From contig JBKPNZ010000031.1 of NCBI GenBank assembly GCA_046732895.1, positions 1-64,000 of the forward strand: DNA of 64,000 nt, written 5' to 3'. Positions 34,287 through 43,051 of this stretch are shown piece after piece. The position numbers and the translations under genes are program-made. Under the pieces are notes generated by a model. It made no database searches. It was given only the letters and a program-made list of their open reading frames with translations, and was not told the DNA's origin. Numbering within the stretch: position 1 is the first letter of the stretch; every line of letters begins with the position of its first letter. The stretch is from JBKPNZ01 sp046732895 (GTDB taxonomy: Bacteria; Actinomycetota; Thermoleophilia; Solirubrobacterales; 70-9).

Positions 34287-35798
34287 ATGGGGGCGCTGGA
34301 CGAGGTTCGCGAGCGAGTCGCCGAGATCACCGATCTCGGCCGGGCCCGCGCGCTGCTCGCGTGGGACGAGCGCACGCAGATGCCGGCCGCGGGCGCCCCG
34401 GTCCGGGCTGAGCACATCGCAACGCTCACCCGCCTGCGGCACGAGCGGCTCTGCTCCGACGAGCTATGGCGACTCCTCGATGCGGCCCGCTCCGATGTCG
34501 CGGAGGAGCCGTACGAGTCGTTCGACGCGAGCCTCATCCGGGTGACCCAGCGGATCGCCGAGAAGGCGCGACGCGTGCCCGCGGATCTGCGGGCGGAGCT
34601 CTCACGCACCGAATCCATCGCCGAGCAGGCTTGGGTCGAGGCAAGGGAGCGCTCCGACTTCCCAGCCTTCCTACCGCACCTGGAGCGCGTCGTCGAGCTC
34701 CGCCGCCGCTACGTCGAGTGCTTCGCGCCGTACGACCATCCCTACGACCCCCTCCTCGACGACTTCGAGCCCGGGATGACCACCGCCGAGCTGCGTCCCG
34801 TGCTCGAGCGGTTGCGAGAGGGCCTCCAGCCGCTGCTGGCCGAGATCGCAGCCAGCGATGTCGAGCTCGATTCGTCGTGCCTCTACGGTGAGTTCGATCG
34901 AGATCGCCAGTACGAGCTGGCGAAGCGCGTGCTGGGGACGATGCCGCTGCAGGAGGACGCCTGGCGCCTCGACGAGACCGTCCACCCGTTCGCAACCGGC
35001 ATCGCGATCTCCGACCTGCGGATCACGACCCGCTCGGATCCCGCATACGTCGGCACCTCGCTCTGGGCCGTCATCCACGAGGGCGGGCACTCGCTCTACC
35101 AGAATGGCCTGGCCCCGGAGTTCGAGCGCACGTCGCTGTGCCGATCCTCGTCACTCGGGTTCGACGAGTCGCAGAGCCGCATGTGGGAGAACTGGGTGGG
35201 CCGCGGGCGGCCGTTCCTGCGGTTCCTCCACCCCATCGTCACGGAGATCTTCCCGGAGCGCTTCGAGGGAGTCGACGCCGAGGGTCTGTACCGCGCGGCG
35301 AACACCGTCGCGCCGAGCCTGATCCGGGTGGAGGCCGACGAGGTCACCTACAACCTGCATATCGCGCTGCGGTTCGAGCTCGAGGTCGAGATCTTCGAGG
35401 GCTCGCTGGAGCTCGCCGACCTTCCGACGGCGTGGAACGAGCGGATGGAGCGCTACCTCGGAGTCGAGGTCCCCGACGACGCGCACGGCGTCCTCCAGGA
35501 CGTGCACTGGCCGAGTGGCTCGTTCGGATACTTCCCCACCTACTCGCTCGGCAACATCATCGCGGGCCAGCTCTGGGATCTCGCCCGTGCCGAGCTCCCG
35601 GGCCTCGACGGCCAACTCGAGCGCGGCGAGACCCAGCCGCTCGGCGAGCTCATGCGCGAGCGGCTCTACCGCCAGGGCGGGAAGTTCGAGCCGAAGGAGA
35701 TGATCGACCGGATCGTCGGCGGCCCGCTCGACAGCGAGCCGCTCCTGCGGCAGCTTCGCGAGAAGTACGGCGAGCTGTACGCGCTCGAGGGAGCGTAG
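34287..35798 (+). CDS. M32 family metallocarboxypeptidase (Taq-type)
   Basis: This 503-aa zinc carboxypeptidase removes C-terminal residues from peptides. The HExxH motif is HEGGH at 264-268. The third ligand lies in DESQSRMWEN (E294; the family usually has HESQSR). Other landmarks are DERTQMPAAG near 27-36, HPFATGIAISDLRITTR near 233-249 and the closing IRVEADEVTYNLHI. Length is normal for M32. ATG 34287 follows TACCTT by 8 nt and a GAGG directly precedes it. Confidence 0.92.
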   Translation: MGALDEVRERVAEITDLGRARALLAWDERTQMPAAGAPVRAEHIATLTRLRHERLCSDELWRLLDAARSDVAEEPYESFDASLIRVTQRIAEKARRVPADLRAELSRTESIAEQAWVEARERSDFPAFLPHLERVVELRRRYVECFAPYDHPYDPLLDDFEPGMTTAELRPVLERLREGLQPLLAEIAASDVELDSSCLYGEFDRDRQYELAKRVLGTMPLQEDAWRLDETVHPFATGIAISDLRITTRSDPAYVGTSLWAVIHEGGHSLYQNGLAPEFERTSLCRSSSLGFDESQSRMWENWVGRGRPFLRFLHPIVTEIFPERFEGVDAEGLYRAANTVAPSLIRVEADEVTYNLHIALRFELEVEIFEGSLELADLPTAWNERMERYLGVEVPDDAHGVLQDVHWPSGSFGYFPTYSLGNIIAGQLWDLARAELPGLDGQLERGETQPLGELMRERLYRQGGKFEPKEMIDRIVGGPLDSEPLLRQLREKYGELYALEGA

Positions 35799-35816
35799 GC
35801 CCGGGTACGGCCCCGC

Positions 35817-36473
35817 TCACGCCCCGCCGCGAAGCGGAGTCGAGTCGAGCGCTTCGCGGAGCTCGACGAGCGACTCGAACACCGCGACCGCCCCGGCGTC
35901 GCGAAGCTCCTGGTCAGAGAAGCCGCCGGTGAGGACGCCGAGCGTCTTCACATCCGCACGCTGAGCCGCCTCGACGTCCCAGGGTGTGTCCCCCACCATC
36001 ACGGCGCTGAGGTCCTCGACGCGACGCATCGCCGCCACCACGAGGTCCGGCTCCGGCTTCGTGGCCTCCACGTCGGCCGCGGTCGTCCACGCATCGGCCA
36101 CCTCGCGGGCATCCAGCAGGTCGAGGTAGTGCTCGACCTCCGCCTCCTTCGCCGAGCTGGCGAGCACCACTCTGTGCCCGCGCCGCCGCAGCTCGGCGAT
36201 CAGCTCACGCGCGCCGTCCATCGGCTGGACCTCGTCGATCAGCCCGGCGTAGCGCTCCCCCTCGGCCTCGCGCACGTCGTCGCCGTGCTGCGCCTCGAAC
36301 TCATCGCCCGCCAGCGCCGCAACGAGCTGGTCGCCACCCATCCCGATGTGACGGTGGATGCGCCATGTGGGAAGCGTCAGCCCGTGGTCGCGAAAGGCGC
36401 GCCACCACGCGAGCGCGTGCTGGTAGTTCGTGTCGACCAGCGTTCCGTCGATATCGAGGATTGCGGCGGAGAT
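35817..36473 (-). CDS. HAD-superfamily hydrolase lacking an ordinary start codon
   Basis: This is a phosphatase-type HAD protein of about 218 aa. The catalytic ILDIDGTLVDT lies within the first 20 residues. Motif II is VVLASSAK, motif III is the lysine in ATKPEPD, and motif IV is VGDTPWDVEAA. The first ATG in frame (36341) would remove motif I and is therefore wrong. Between the previous gene's stop at 36516 and motif I the frame holds no ATG, GTG or TTG; ATC 36473 is given as the nominal start. A GTG at 36477 is in another frame. A non-standard start, a frameshift or a sequence error must be considered. Confidence 0.68.
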   Translation of the reverse strand: MSAAILDIDGTLVDTNYQHALAWWRAFRDHGLTLPTWRIHRHIGMGGDQLVAALAGDEFEAQHGDDVREAEGERYAGLIDEVQPMDGARELIAELRRRGHRVVLASSAKEAEVEHYLDLLDAREVADAWTTAADVEATKPEPDLVVAAMRRVEDLSAVMVGDTPWDVEAAQRADVKTLGVLTGGFSDQELRDAGAVAVFESLVELREALDSTPLRGGA

Positions 36474-36515
36474 GCACGCCCTGTTACCCGCGAGCGGGGC
36501 GATTACCCGCGAGCG

Positions 36516-37496
36516 CTACTTCACCAGTCCCGCCTGCACGAGGTACTCGTGCGCGACGTCCTCGGGCTTCTCCTTGTCGAGGTCGACGCGGGCGTTCAGC
36601 TCCTGCATCACGGGCAGCGTCAGGTCGGCCTGCGCCGCCTGGACGACGTCGCCGAAGTCAGGCCCGGCCTGGTCGACGGTGTCCTTCCGCGCAACGAGGA
36701 GCACGTTCCCCGCGGGGAAGACGCCCTTGTCGTCCTCGAGGAGGGTGTACTTGTCGCTGTTCGCCAGCTGCGCGTCGGAGGTGAACAGGATCGACAGATC
36801 CGCGTCGCCCTTGTCCAGTACCTCGTAGCGCAGGCCGATGTCGACCGGCACGAACTTCTGGAACGTGAGCCCGTAGTCCTGCTCCAGTCCGACCAGGCAG
36901 TCGACGCGCTGGCGACACTCGGGGGACCCGTACAGGGTGAGGTCCTGCGACTGGCCCTTCAGGTCGGAGATCGTCTTCAGTCCAAGGTCGTCGGCCGTCG
37001 TGGTCAGTGTCCCGACCGCGTTCGAGTCCGCGAACGGCGTCGGCGGGAAGGCGACCAGGTCGTCCTTCGCGTACTCGGCCTTCGCCTTGGCGTAGGCCTC
37101 CTGCGCATCCGCCGGAACCTGGTCGGCGTCGAACCCGTAGAGCGAAGTGAGGGCCGTCGAGGTGTACTCGGGAGCAGCGTCGACCTCACCCGCCTGCAGC
37201 GCCTTCTGCTGGATCACCTCGGAGCCGAGGTTGAGGTCGGTCTTCACGTCGTAGCCGGCTGCCTCGAGCGCCTCCGCATAGATGTTCCCGAGGATGAACT
37301 GCTCGGTGAAGTTCTTCGAGCCGACGGTGATCTGGACCCCGTGGTTGTCCGGGTTGTTCTGGATCAGCTGGCCGGACTCATCGCCGCTGGTGCTCGACTC
37401 ATCGTCGCTCGAGTCACCGCAGGCGGCAACCCCGCCGGCGAGCGCGAGGGCCACGAGCAGGACGAAGATCATGCGGGGCCGGAACAGGGTCTTCAT
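36516..37496 (-). CDS. Osmoprotectant ABC transporter substrate-binding lipoprotein (OpuCC/OsmX-like)
   Basis: This is a 326-aa lipoprotein with signal, lipobox VAAC near residue 26, Ser/Asp spacer, then an OpuAC-type periplasmic-binding fold. Landmarks are VGSKNFTEQFILGNIYAEAL near 58-77, APEYTSTAL near 107 and DLSILFTSD near 237. It is expected to bind glycine betaine, choline or a related compatible solute. ATG 37496 has a GAGAGGA site. It is last of the four-gene operon beginning at 40294. Confidence 0.9.
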   Translation of the reverse strand: MKTLFRPRMIFVLLVALALAGGVAACGDSSDDESSTSGDESGQLIQNNPDNHGVQITVGSKNFTEQFILGNIYAEALEAAGYDVKTDLNLGSEVIQQKALQAGEVDAAPEYTSTALTSLYGFDADQVPADAQEAYAKAKAEYAKDDLVAFPPTPFADSNAVGTLTTTADDLGLKTISDLKGQSQDLTLYGSPECRQRVDCLVGLEQDYGLTFQKFVPVDIGLRYEVLDKGDADLSILFTSDAQLANSDKYTLLEDDKGVFPAGNVLLVARKDTVDQAGPDFGDVVQAAQADLTLPVMQELNARVDLDKEKPEDVAHEYLVQAGLVK

Positions 37497-37557
37497 GGAC
37501 GGAATCCTCTCTTCGGGTTCGTTGGCCGCGCTCCCCCTGACGCGTGCGGCGATGATC

Positions 37558-38292
37558 CTATGCTGATGCCGCCGCGCGCTGCAACCTGACGCCCTCCGGC
37601 GTCAGCGCGCGCTGGGCAATGCCGAGGAGGAGCTCGACAGTCAGGGCGAGCACCGCGACAAGGATCGCTCCGGCCAAAACCCCGTCGTCCCCATAGACGT
37701 TCCGGCTGATGATGAAGTCACCGAGCGTGAGAACTCCCGCGAGCGGCGCGATCGTGGCCGTGGCGATGATGTTCAGCGCGGCGGTGCGGATTCCGCTGAT
37801 GATCGTCGGGGCCGCCAGCGGCAGCTCGACGCTCCGCAGGACTCCCCACTCGGTCATCCCCATGCCGCGAGCAGCGGCGATCGTTCCCTGATCCACCTGC
37901 CGAACCGCCACGAACGTGTTCGTCAGGATCGGCGGGATACCGACAACCATCAAGGCTGCGGTCAGGTTGATGACGCCGAAGCCGAGAAAAGCTCCGGCGA
38001 AGGCGATCAGCGCCAGCTCCGGAACTGCGCGCCCGGCGTTACCCAGGGCGATCGCGAACAACTCGCCGGTGCCGCGGTGCCCCAGGTAGAGCGCGACTGG
38101 GATCGCGATCGCCATTGCCACGGCCAGGGCGAAGGCGCTCACCCAGATGTGCGTCCAGGCAAGATCCCAGACCTGCGCCAGCCCGCCGACCTCGCTCGCG
38201 CCCTGGCCCCCCACCTGCGGCGGGCGCGGCTGGAAGATGAAGTCGATCGCCCCACCGAACGCACCCAGGAAGGCGACCGGGAAGGCGATCAC
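37558..38292 (-). CDS. Osmoprotectant ABC transporter permease (OpuCB/OsmW-like), second permease
   Basis: This 244-aa inner-membrane permease has about 5-6 TM segments and the BPD inner-membrane motif near GRAVPELALIAFAGAFLG and the EAA-loop-like AARGMGMTEWGVLRSVELPLA. GTG 38292 overlaps the first permease's stop as GTGA, so the two are coupled. Earlier in-frame sequence lies within the other permease gene and has no family features. Confidence 0.88.
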   Translation of the reverse strand: MIAFPVAFLGAFGGAIDFIFQPRPPQVGGQGASEVGGLAQVWDLAWTHIWVSAFALAVAMAIAIPVALYLGHRGTGELFAIALGNAGRAVPELALIAFAGAFLGFGVINLTAALMVVGIPPILTNTFVAVRQVDQGTIAAARGMGMTEWGVLRSVELPLAAPTIISGIRTAALNIIATATIAPLAGVLTLGDFIISRNVYGDDGVLAGAILVAVLALTVELLLGIAQRALTPEGVRLQRAAASA

Positions 38293-39083
38293 GAGGTGCT
38301 CACCGCCCGCCGCAACGTGAATCGCCGGCGCCCGCCCGCATCGCTCCCAAGACGGCGCGCCCGCCAGGGCGTCAGCCAGCGCTGCGCGAGCAGGAGCACG
38401 ACGTCGAGCAGGATCGCCATCGCCATCGCGAGGCCGCCGCAGATGATGATGTTCGTCTTGAAGCTGATGTCGGCATAGAGCGGCTCGCCCAGGCCACCGC
38501 CCCCCGCGAAGACGGCGAGCGTCGCGATCGCAACCGTCGAGACCGTTGCGATCCGCAGCCCCGCAACGATCTCCGGCAACGCGAGCGGCATCTCGACGCG
38601 CCATAGGAGCTGACGGTCGGTCATCCCCATCCCGCGCCCGGCGTCCTTGGCCTCGGCTGGGACGTTCGCCAGACCGGTGATGATGTTGCGGTAGATGATC
38701 TGGAGCGTGTAGGCGGTCAGCGCGATGATCGCGGTGTCCGTGCCGCGCCCGGTGATCGGCAGGAGGAGGGTGAAGAAGGCGATGCTCGGCACCGTGTAGA
38801 GCAGGCCGGTCACCCAGGTGAACGGCGGCACCAGCCAGCCGCGGCGGTAGGAGATCAGGGCCAGGCCCAGCGCGATGATGAATCCGGCGACGACCGAGAC
38901 CGAGACGAGCACGAAGTGCTCGAGCAGCGGCGTCGTGTAGCGGTCGAAGTTGTCGACTGCCCAGCTGGCGCAGAAGGTGCCGTTATCGACCAGGCAGCTG
39001 GCGGCCGACCGATCCTTGAAGAAGTCCTGGCCGAGCTGGGCGAGAGGGATCAGGCTGGCCGCGCCAGCGGCGAACGCGCCCAT
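38289..39083 (-). CDS. Osmoprotectant ABC transporter permease (OpuCB/OsmY-like), first permease
   Basis: This 264-aa permease has about six hydrophobic segments. The EAA-type loop reads DAGRGMGMTDRQLLWRVEMP near 145-164, nearly the same as in its partner. An N-terminal extracytoplasmic stretch with two Cys (SCLVDNGTFC) precedes the first core helix. Its ATG overlaps the ATPase stop by 1 nt (TGATG). With the partner it forms the membrane heterodimer. Confidence 0.9.
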   Translation of the reverse strand: MGAFAAGAASLIPLAQLGQDFFKDRSAASCLVDNGTFCASWAVDNFDRYTTPLLEHFVLVSVSVVAGFIIALGLALISYRRGWLVPPFTWVTGLLYTVPSIAFFTLLLPITGRGTDTAIIALTAYTLQIIYRNIITGLANVPAEAKDAGRGMGMTDRQLLWRVEMPLALPEIVAGLRIATVSTVAIATLAVFAGGGGLGEPLYADISFKTNIIICGGLAMAMAILLDVVLLLAQRWLTPWRARRLGSDAGGRRRFTLRRAVSTS

Positions 39084-40294
39084 CACTCCGCGAGCGGGCG
39101 CTCGGCGGCCGAGTGCTCGTCGGTGAGCGCCTGGTCGGAGGTCAGGAACTCGGAGACGATCTCCACCGAAAGGACCCCGGCGAGCGCCCCGGTCCCGTCC
39201 ACCACGGGCGCATACCGGGTCTCGGCCTGCAGGAGGTCGGAGAGCGCGTCCCGGAGGACATCGTCGGCCTCGAGCACCGGGTCGGGCGCGTGGTCCGGCT
39301 TCTGCGGGACGAGCTCGGCGCCGAGATCACGGTCGGAGAGCCAGCCGAGCGGGCGTCGCTGGGAGTCGACGACGAGCACATACGGGACCTCCGCGCCCTC
39401 CAGCTTTGCGCGCACCTCGCCCGTGTGCTGTCCGACGAACGCGAGCGGGGCCTGCCACAGGTCGATGTCCGAGACCCGCATGAGTGCGAGCCGCTTGAGA
39501 GCCCGGTCCGCGCCGACGAAGTCCTCGACGAAGTCGTCGCCGGGGGCCATCAGCAGCTCGGCCGGGGTCGCGTACTGCGCCAGGCGGCCGCCCTCGCGGA
39601 GGATCGCGATCCGGTCGCCCATCTTGATCGCCTCGTCGATGTCGTGGGTGACGAAGAGGACCGTCTTGCGGATCTCGGCCTGGAGGCGCAGGAACTCGTT
39701 CTGGAGCTTCTCGCGGTTGATCGGATCCACCGCTCCGAAGGGCTCGTCCATGAGCATCACGCCCGGGTTCGCGGCGAGCGCTCGAGCCACCCCGACGCGC
39801 TGCTGCTGGCCGCCCGAAAGCTGGACCGGATAGCGGTCGGCAAGCTCCGGATCGAGCTGCACAAGGGCCAGCAGCTCGCGAGCCCTGTCCTGGATGCGCT
39901 CCCGGTCCCACCCCTGCAGCCTCGGCACCGTGCCGATGTTTTCGGCGATCGTCCGGTGAGGGAAGAGGCCGATCTGCTGGATGACGTAGCCGATCTCGCG
40001 GCGTAGGTGCGCGGGCGGACGATCCCGCACTGACCGATCGCCGATGAGGATGTCGCCGTCGGTGATCTCGACCATGCGGTTGACCATCCGCATTGCGGTT
40101 GTCTTGCCCGACCCGGACGGACCGACGAGCACGCAGATCTCTCCGGCGGGGACGTCGAGGTCGAGGTGGTCCACTGCTGGGCGATCAGCGCCCGGATAGC
40201 GCTTGGTGACCGCTCGGAACTCGACCCGCTCGGCGGCCGCCGAGCCATCCGATCCGGGCCCGGCTCCGTCAGTCCGCTCGCCTGCCCCGCTCAC
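39083..40294 (-). CDS. Osmoprotectant ABC transporter ATP-binding protein with C-terminal CBS domains
   Basis: This 403-aa ATPase drives compatible-solute uptake. Walker A GPSGSGKTT is near 57-65, the Q-loop near YVIQQIG, signature LSGGQQQRVG near 158, Walker B VMLMDEPFGAVD, and an H-loop follows. The tail (about 270-390) has two CBS domains, which in OpuA/OpuC proteins sense ionic strength or c-di-AMP. GTG 40294 follows TAGCAT by exactly 6 nt, marking the operon promoter. Order is ATPase, permease, permease, binding protein. Confidence 0.92.
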   Translation of the reverse strand: MSGAGERTDGAGPGSDGSAAAERVEFRAVTKRYPGADRPAVDHLDLDVPAGEICVLVGPSGSGKTTAMRMVNRMVEITDGDILIGDRSVRDRPPAHLRREIGYVIQQIGLFPHRTIAENIGTVPRLQGWDRERIQDRARELLALVQLDPELADRYPVQLSGGQQQRVGVARALAANPGVMLMDEPFGAVDPINREKLQNEFLRLQAEIRKTVLFVTHDIDEAIKMGDRIAILREGGRLAQYATPAELLMAPGDDFVEDFVGADRALKRLALMRVSDIDLWQAPLAFVGQHTGEVRAKLEGAEVPYVLVVDSQRRPLGWLSDRDLGAELVPQKPDHAPDPVLEADDVLRDALSDLLQAETRYAPVVDGTGALAGVLSVEIVSEFLTSDQALTDEHSAAERPLAE

Positions 40295-40341
40295 GCGGCG
40301 ATGCTACCCGCCACGCCGCGATCGCGAACCCCAGTCAAGGC

Positions 40342-41106
40342 TCAGTAGCACTGAAACTCGACGTGCCACCACTCGTTGTCGTAGTGCGGATACCAGCAGT
40401 AGCCGGGTCCGATCGCGTCCACGACGGCGCGCATCTCGGGGGTCGCGAGGTCGACCGCGATTCCGAGCTCGTGCGTCGAGCGACCCGGCGGGTTCGCCGG
40501 CGCCCCCTGGCCCGCCAGGAACAGCCGGTAGAGGTACGACTGCTGCGCATAGCTGCGATAGGCGGACAGGGGGCCGGCCGGATAGAGGTCGACGCCGTAG
40601 TCGGAGATCGCCTGCGCCCGCATCGACTCCCACGACGACGCGGCCCCGGCGTCCAGATAGACGTCGCCCGAGGGCGAAGGGATGGTGGCGTAGGGGAAGG
40701 GCGGCGGGGTCGGCGCGGGTGGGCCAGCCGGTACGGACGGAGCGCTGGACGTCGTGGTGGGGGTCGCGCTGCTACTGGTTGTCGTGCTCGGCGCGCCCGG
40801 CGTGGTCCCGGCGGCCTGGAGCGCGGCGGCGCCCTCGTCGACCGTGGGGACGTCGATCGTCGTGCCGGCGATGACCTGGGCGTCCTCCGAGAGCCCGTTG
40901 TAGACGGCGACGGTGCGCGTGGTCAAGTTGTTCGCCGCGGCAATCGACCACAGGGTCTCGCCGGGCTGGACCACGTGAGCGACGGCAGCTGGAGCCGGCG
41001 CGGCCATGGCTGCGCTGGCGACAGTAACTCCAAACGACGCGAGCGCAAGACTTGCGGCTCGCCGGTATGCCGACGGTCCCCCCCATCGGCGCCCCCGTGC
41101 GGACAT
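40342..41106 (-). CDS. LysM-domain D-alanyl-D-alanine carboxypeptidase (M15B/VanY-like)
   Basis: This 254-aa exported wall enzyme has a signal at about 1-40 and a LysM peptidoglycan-binding domain at about 43-88 (HVVQPGETLWSIAAANNL). A Thr/Ser/Pro linker runs from about 98 to 138. The M15 domain has STHELGIAVD and EWWHVEF carrying the zinc ligands. It trims D-Ala from peptide stems. ATG 41106 has GAGGAGG 4 nt upstream. The transcript upstream (41107-41205) shows no riboswitch I can recognise. Confidence 0.9.
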   Translation of the reverse strand: MSARGRRWGGPSAYRRAASLALASFGVTVASAAMAAPAPAAVAHVVQPGETLWSIAAANNLTTRTVAVYNGLSEDAQVIAGTTIDVPTVDEGAAALQAAGTTPGAPSTTTSSSATPTTTSSAPSVPAGPPAPTPPPFPYATIPSPSGDVYLDAGAASSWESMRAQAISDYGVDLYPAGPLSAYRSYAQQSYLYRLFLAGQGAPANPPGRSTHELGIAVDLATPEMRAVVDAIGPGYCWYPHYDNEWWHVEFQCY

Positions 41107-41205
41107 CGGGCCTCCTCAGATATGTGGCTTGGCCCTCGACGCTTCGCCTCTCCGTCCAACGCCCCTGCCGAGTTGCGCTTCGTTACGGACGGTGAACGGC
41201 GAGTT

Positions 41206-41661
41206 TCACTCGCGCGGCTCGAGCTCGAGCTCGTACTCCATCCAGGTCTCGCCCACCGCGCCGATGCGGTTGTAGACGGCCTGGGCGCGGTGATTGTCGA
41301 CCGCGGTCGTCCAAGCGAGGCACGGCGCGCCGTGCTCACGGGCCCGGTCGGCGCAGGCCTCGATCAGCGCATCGGCGAGGCCCTCCCCGCGGGCCTCCGG
41401 GGCGACGAAGAGGTCCTCCAGCACCATGAAGCGCGCAGCGCGCAGGCTGGACCACTTCCACCCACATGCCGCGAAGCCGACGATCTCTCCATCGCGGCGA
41501 GCCACGAGCAGCAGCCCCTCGTCGTCGGGCGCGGCGATCAGGGCGTGGGCCATCTCGACCAGCCCGGCGTCCGGCGGATCGACCTCGTAGAAGTCGCAAT
41601 AGGCGCGGATCAGCGGCATCAGCGCCTCGACGTCGGCATCCCTCGCTGGCTCGATCTGCAT
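41206..41661 (-). CDS. GNAT family N-acetyltransferase
   Basis: This 151-aa acetyltransferase has an N-terminal RDADVEALMPLIRAY helix, then VGFAACGW, and the acetyl-CoA loop LEDLFVAPEARGEGLADAL (motif A, RGEGLA), followed by TTAVDNHRAQAVYNRIGA. This order matches small-molecule N-acetyltransferases such as diamine/amino-acid acetylators. ATG 41661 begins the conserved part. It diverges from the YihY gene across 80 bp. Substrate unknown. Confidence 0.85.
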   Translation of the reverse strand: MQIEPARDADVEALMPLIRAYCDFYEVDPPDAGLVEMAHALIAAPDDEGLLLVARRDGEIVGFAACGWKWSSLRAARFMVLEDLFVAPEARGEGLADALIEACADRAREHGAPCLAWTTAVDNHRAQAVYNRIGAVGETWMEYELELEPRE

Positions 41662-41741
41662 GGGGCAATCCAAGCACTCCGGCGGCCGCGGCGGCGCCTG
41701 CCCCCGTTTTCGGTACCCGCCTGCGGGTAACCCCGGAGGTG

Positions 41742-42755
41742 ATGGCCGAGCGGAACGGAGAGGGGACGCGCGCGCACGCCCCTGCGCCCGAGGAGGCCGG
41801 GCCCGAAGGGCCGGCCAAGTTCGACCGCCGCGCATGGTGGGCGACGCTGAAGCGCACCGTCCATGAATTCCGCGACGACAACCTGACGGACTGGGCGGCG
41901 GCCCTCACCTACTACGGCATCCTCGCGATCTTCCCGGCGCTGATCGCCCTCGTCTCGATCCTGGGTTTGATCGGAGAGTCGGCCACGCAGCCGCTGCTCG
42001 ACAACCTCACCCAGCTGACGCCGGGACCGGCAAACGACATCATCACCAACGCGATCAACGAGATCACCGCGAACCAGGGCACGGCCGGCTTGGCGCTCGT
42101 GTTTGGCCTCGCCGCCGCCCTATGGTCCGCATCGGGCTACGTGGGCGCCTTCTCGCGCGCGTCGAACGCGATCTACGAGGTCGAGGAAGGGCGACCGTTC
42201 TGGAAGCTGCGGCCGATCCAGATCGCGATCACGGCGGTTCTCATCGTGCTGCTGGTCGCGAGCGCCCTTGCCGTCGTCATCACCGGGCCCGTGGCCGAGC
42301 AACTCGGCGACCTCGTCGGGGCGGGCGGGACGGCCATCACGATCTGGGATATCGCCAAGTGGCCGGTGATCGGCCTCGTCGTGATCACCCTCTTCGCCGT
42401 CCTCTACTACGCCGCCCCCAACGTGCGCCAGCCCGGCTTTCGCTGGATCACCCCTGGCGGCGTCCTGGCTCTGGTCGTGTGGGTCGTGGCCTCGGCGGCG
42501 TTCGCCGTGTTCGTTGCCAACTTCGGCTCCTATAACGCCACCTACGGGAGCCTCGCGGGTGTCGCCGTCTTCCTCGTCTGGCTGTGGATCTCCAACGTGG
42601 CGCTCCTGCTGGGCGCCGAACTGAATGCGGAGATCGAGCGCACCCGGGAAATCGCGGCGGGCGTCCCCGAGCACCGCACGATCGCCATGGAGCCCAGGGA
42701 ACCGGCCGGCAACGAGCCGGACCCAGACCACCCGCGCGAGGGACAGCCGGCGTAG
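41742..42755 (+). CDS. YihY/BrkB family inner-membrane protein
   Basis: This 337-aa protein has six hydrophobic segments from about 60 to 300. The YihY hallmark is LTYYGILAIFPALIALVSILG near 52-72, and a closing LWISNVALLLGAELNAEIER lies near 284-303. Members were once called ribonuclease BN; their true role is unclear, possibly envelope-related. ATG 41742 has GGAGG at 2-6 nt upstream. Polar, Pro-rich tails are present at both ends. Confidence 0.9.
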   Translation: MAERNGEGTRAHAPAPEEAGPEGPAKFDRRAWWATLKRTVHEFRDDNLTDWAAALTYYGILAIFPALIALVSILGLIGESATQPLLDNLTQLTPGPANDIITNAINEITANQGTAGLALVFGLAAALWSASGYVGAFSRASNAIYEVEEGRPFWKLRPIQIAITAVLIVLLVASALAVVITGPVAEQLGDLVGAGGTAITIWDIAKWPVIGLVVITLFAVLYYAAPNVRQPGFRWITPGGVLALVVWVVASAAFAVFVANFGSYNATYGSLAGVAVFLVWLWISNVALLLGAELNAEIERTREIAAGVPEHRTIAMEPREPAGNEPDPDHPREGQPA

Positions 42756-42772
42756 CGTCGGCCGCGAGTCGC

Positions 42773-43051
42773 GTGGGCAAGATGCTCTTCATTCCCGTCA
42801 GCCTCGTCGCGGGCCTCCTGGCCGGGTTCCTCGGGAAGAAGCTCTTCGATGCCGTCTGGGGGCTGGTGGAAGACGCCGAGCCCCCGGAGCCGGACCACCG
42901 CGACGTGTCGTGGGGGAAGCTCGCGCTTGCGCTTGCCGTTCAAGGCGCGATCTTCCGAGCCGTCCGCGGTCTGGCGGACCGCGCGACCCGCATCTCCTTC
43001 TACCGTGCCACCGGCGCCTGGCCCGGTGAGGAGGAGCCGGACGCCGCCTAG
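42773..43051 (+). CDS. DUF4235 domain membrane protein
   Basis: This 92-aa protein has one TM segment at about 6-24 (IPVSLVAGLLAGFLGKKLF), then W-G-L-V, a second hydrophobic helix (LALALAVQGAIFRAVRGL) and a C-terminal ATGAWPG typical of DUF4235. GTG 42773 gives the usual N-terminal length; ATG 42782 is the alternative. It lies 17 nt after yihY and probably shares its transcript. Its end overlaps the convergent oxidoreductase by 4 nt. Confidence 0.8.
   Translation: MGKMLFIPVSLVAGLLAGFLGKKLFDAVWGLVEDAEPPEPDHRDVSWGKLALALAVQGAIFRAVRGLADRATRISFYRATGAWPGEEEPDAA

Noticed and set aside
36341..36343. ATG at 36341 as start of the HAD gene
   Set aside because: It would delete the catalytic DIDGT motif, which is plainly in the same open frame upstream.
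36129..37589. 486-aa plus-strand ORF over the HAD and binding-protein genes
   Set aside because: Shadow of two convincing minus-strand genes; no recognisable domain.
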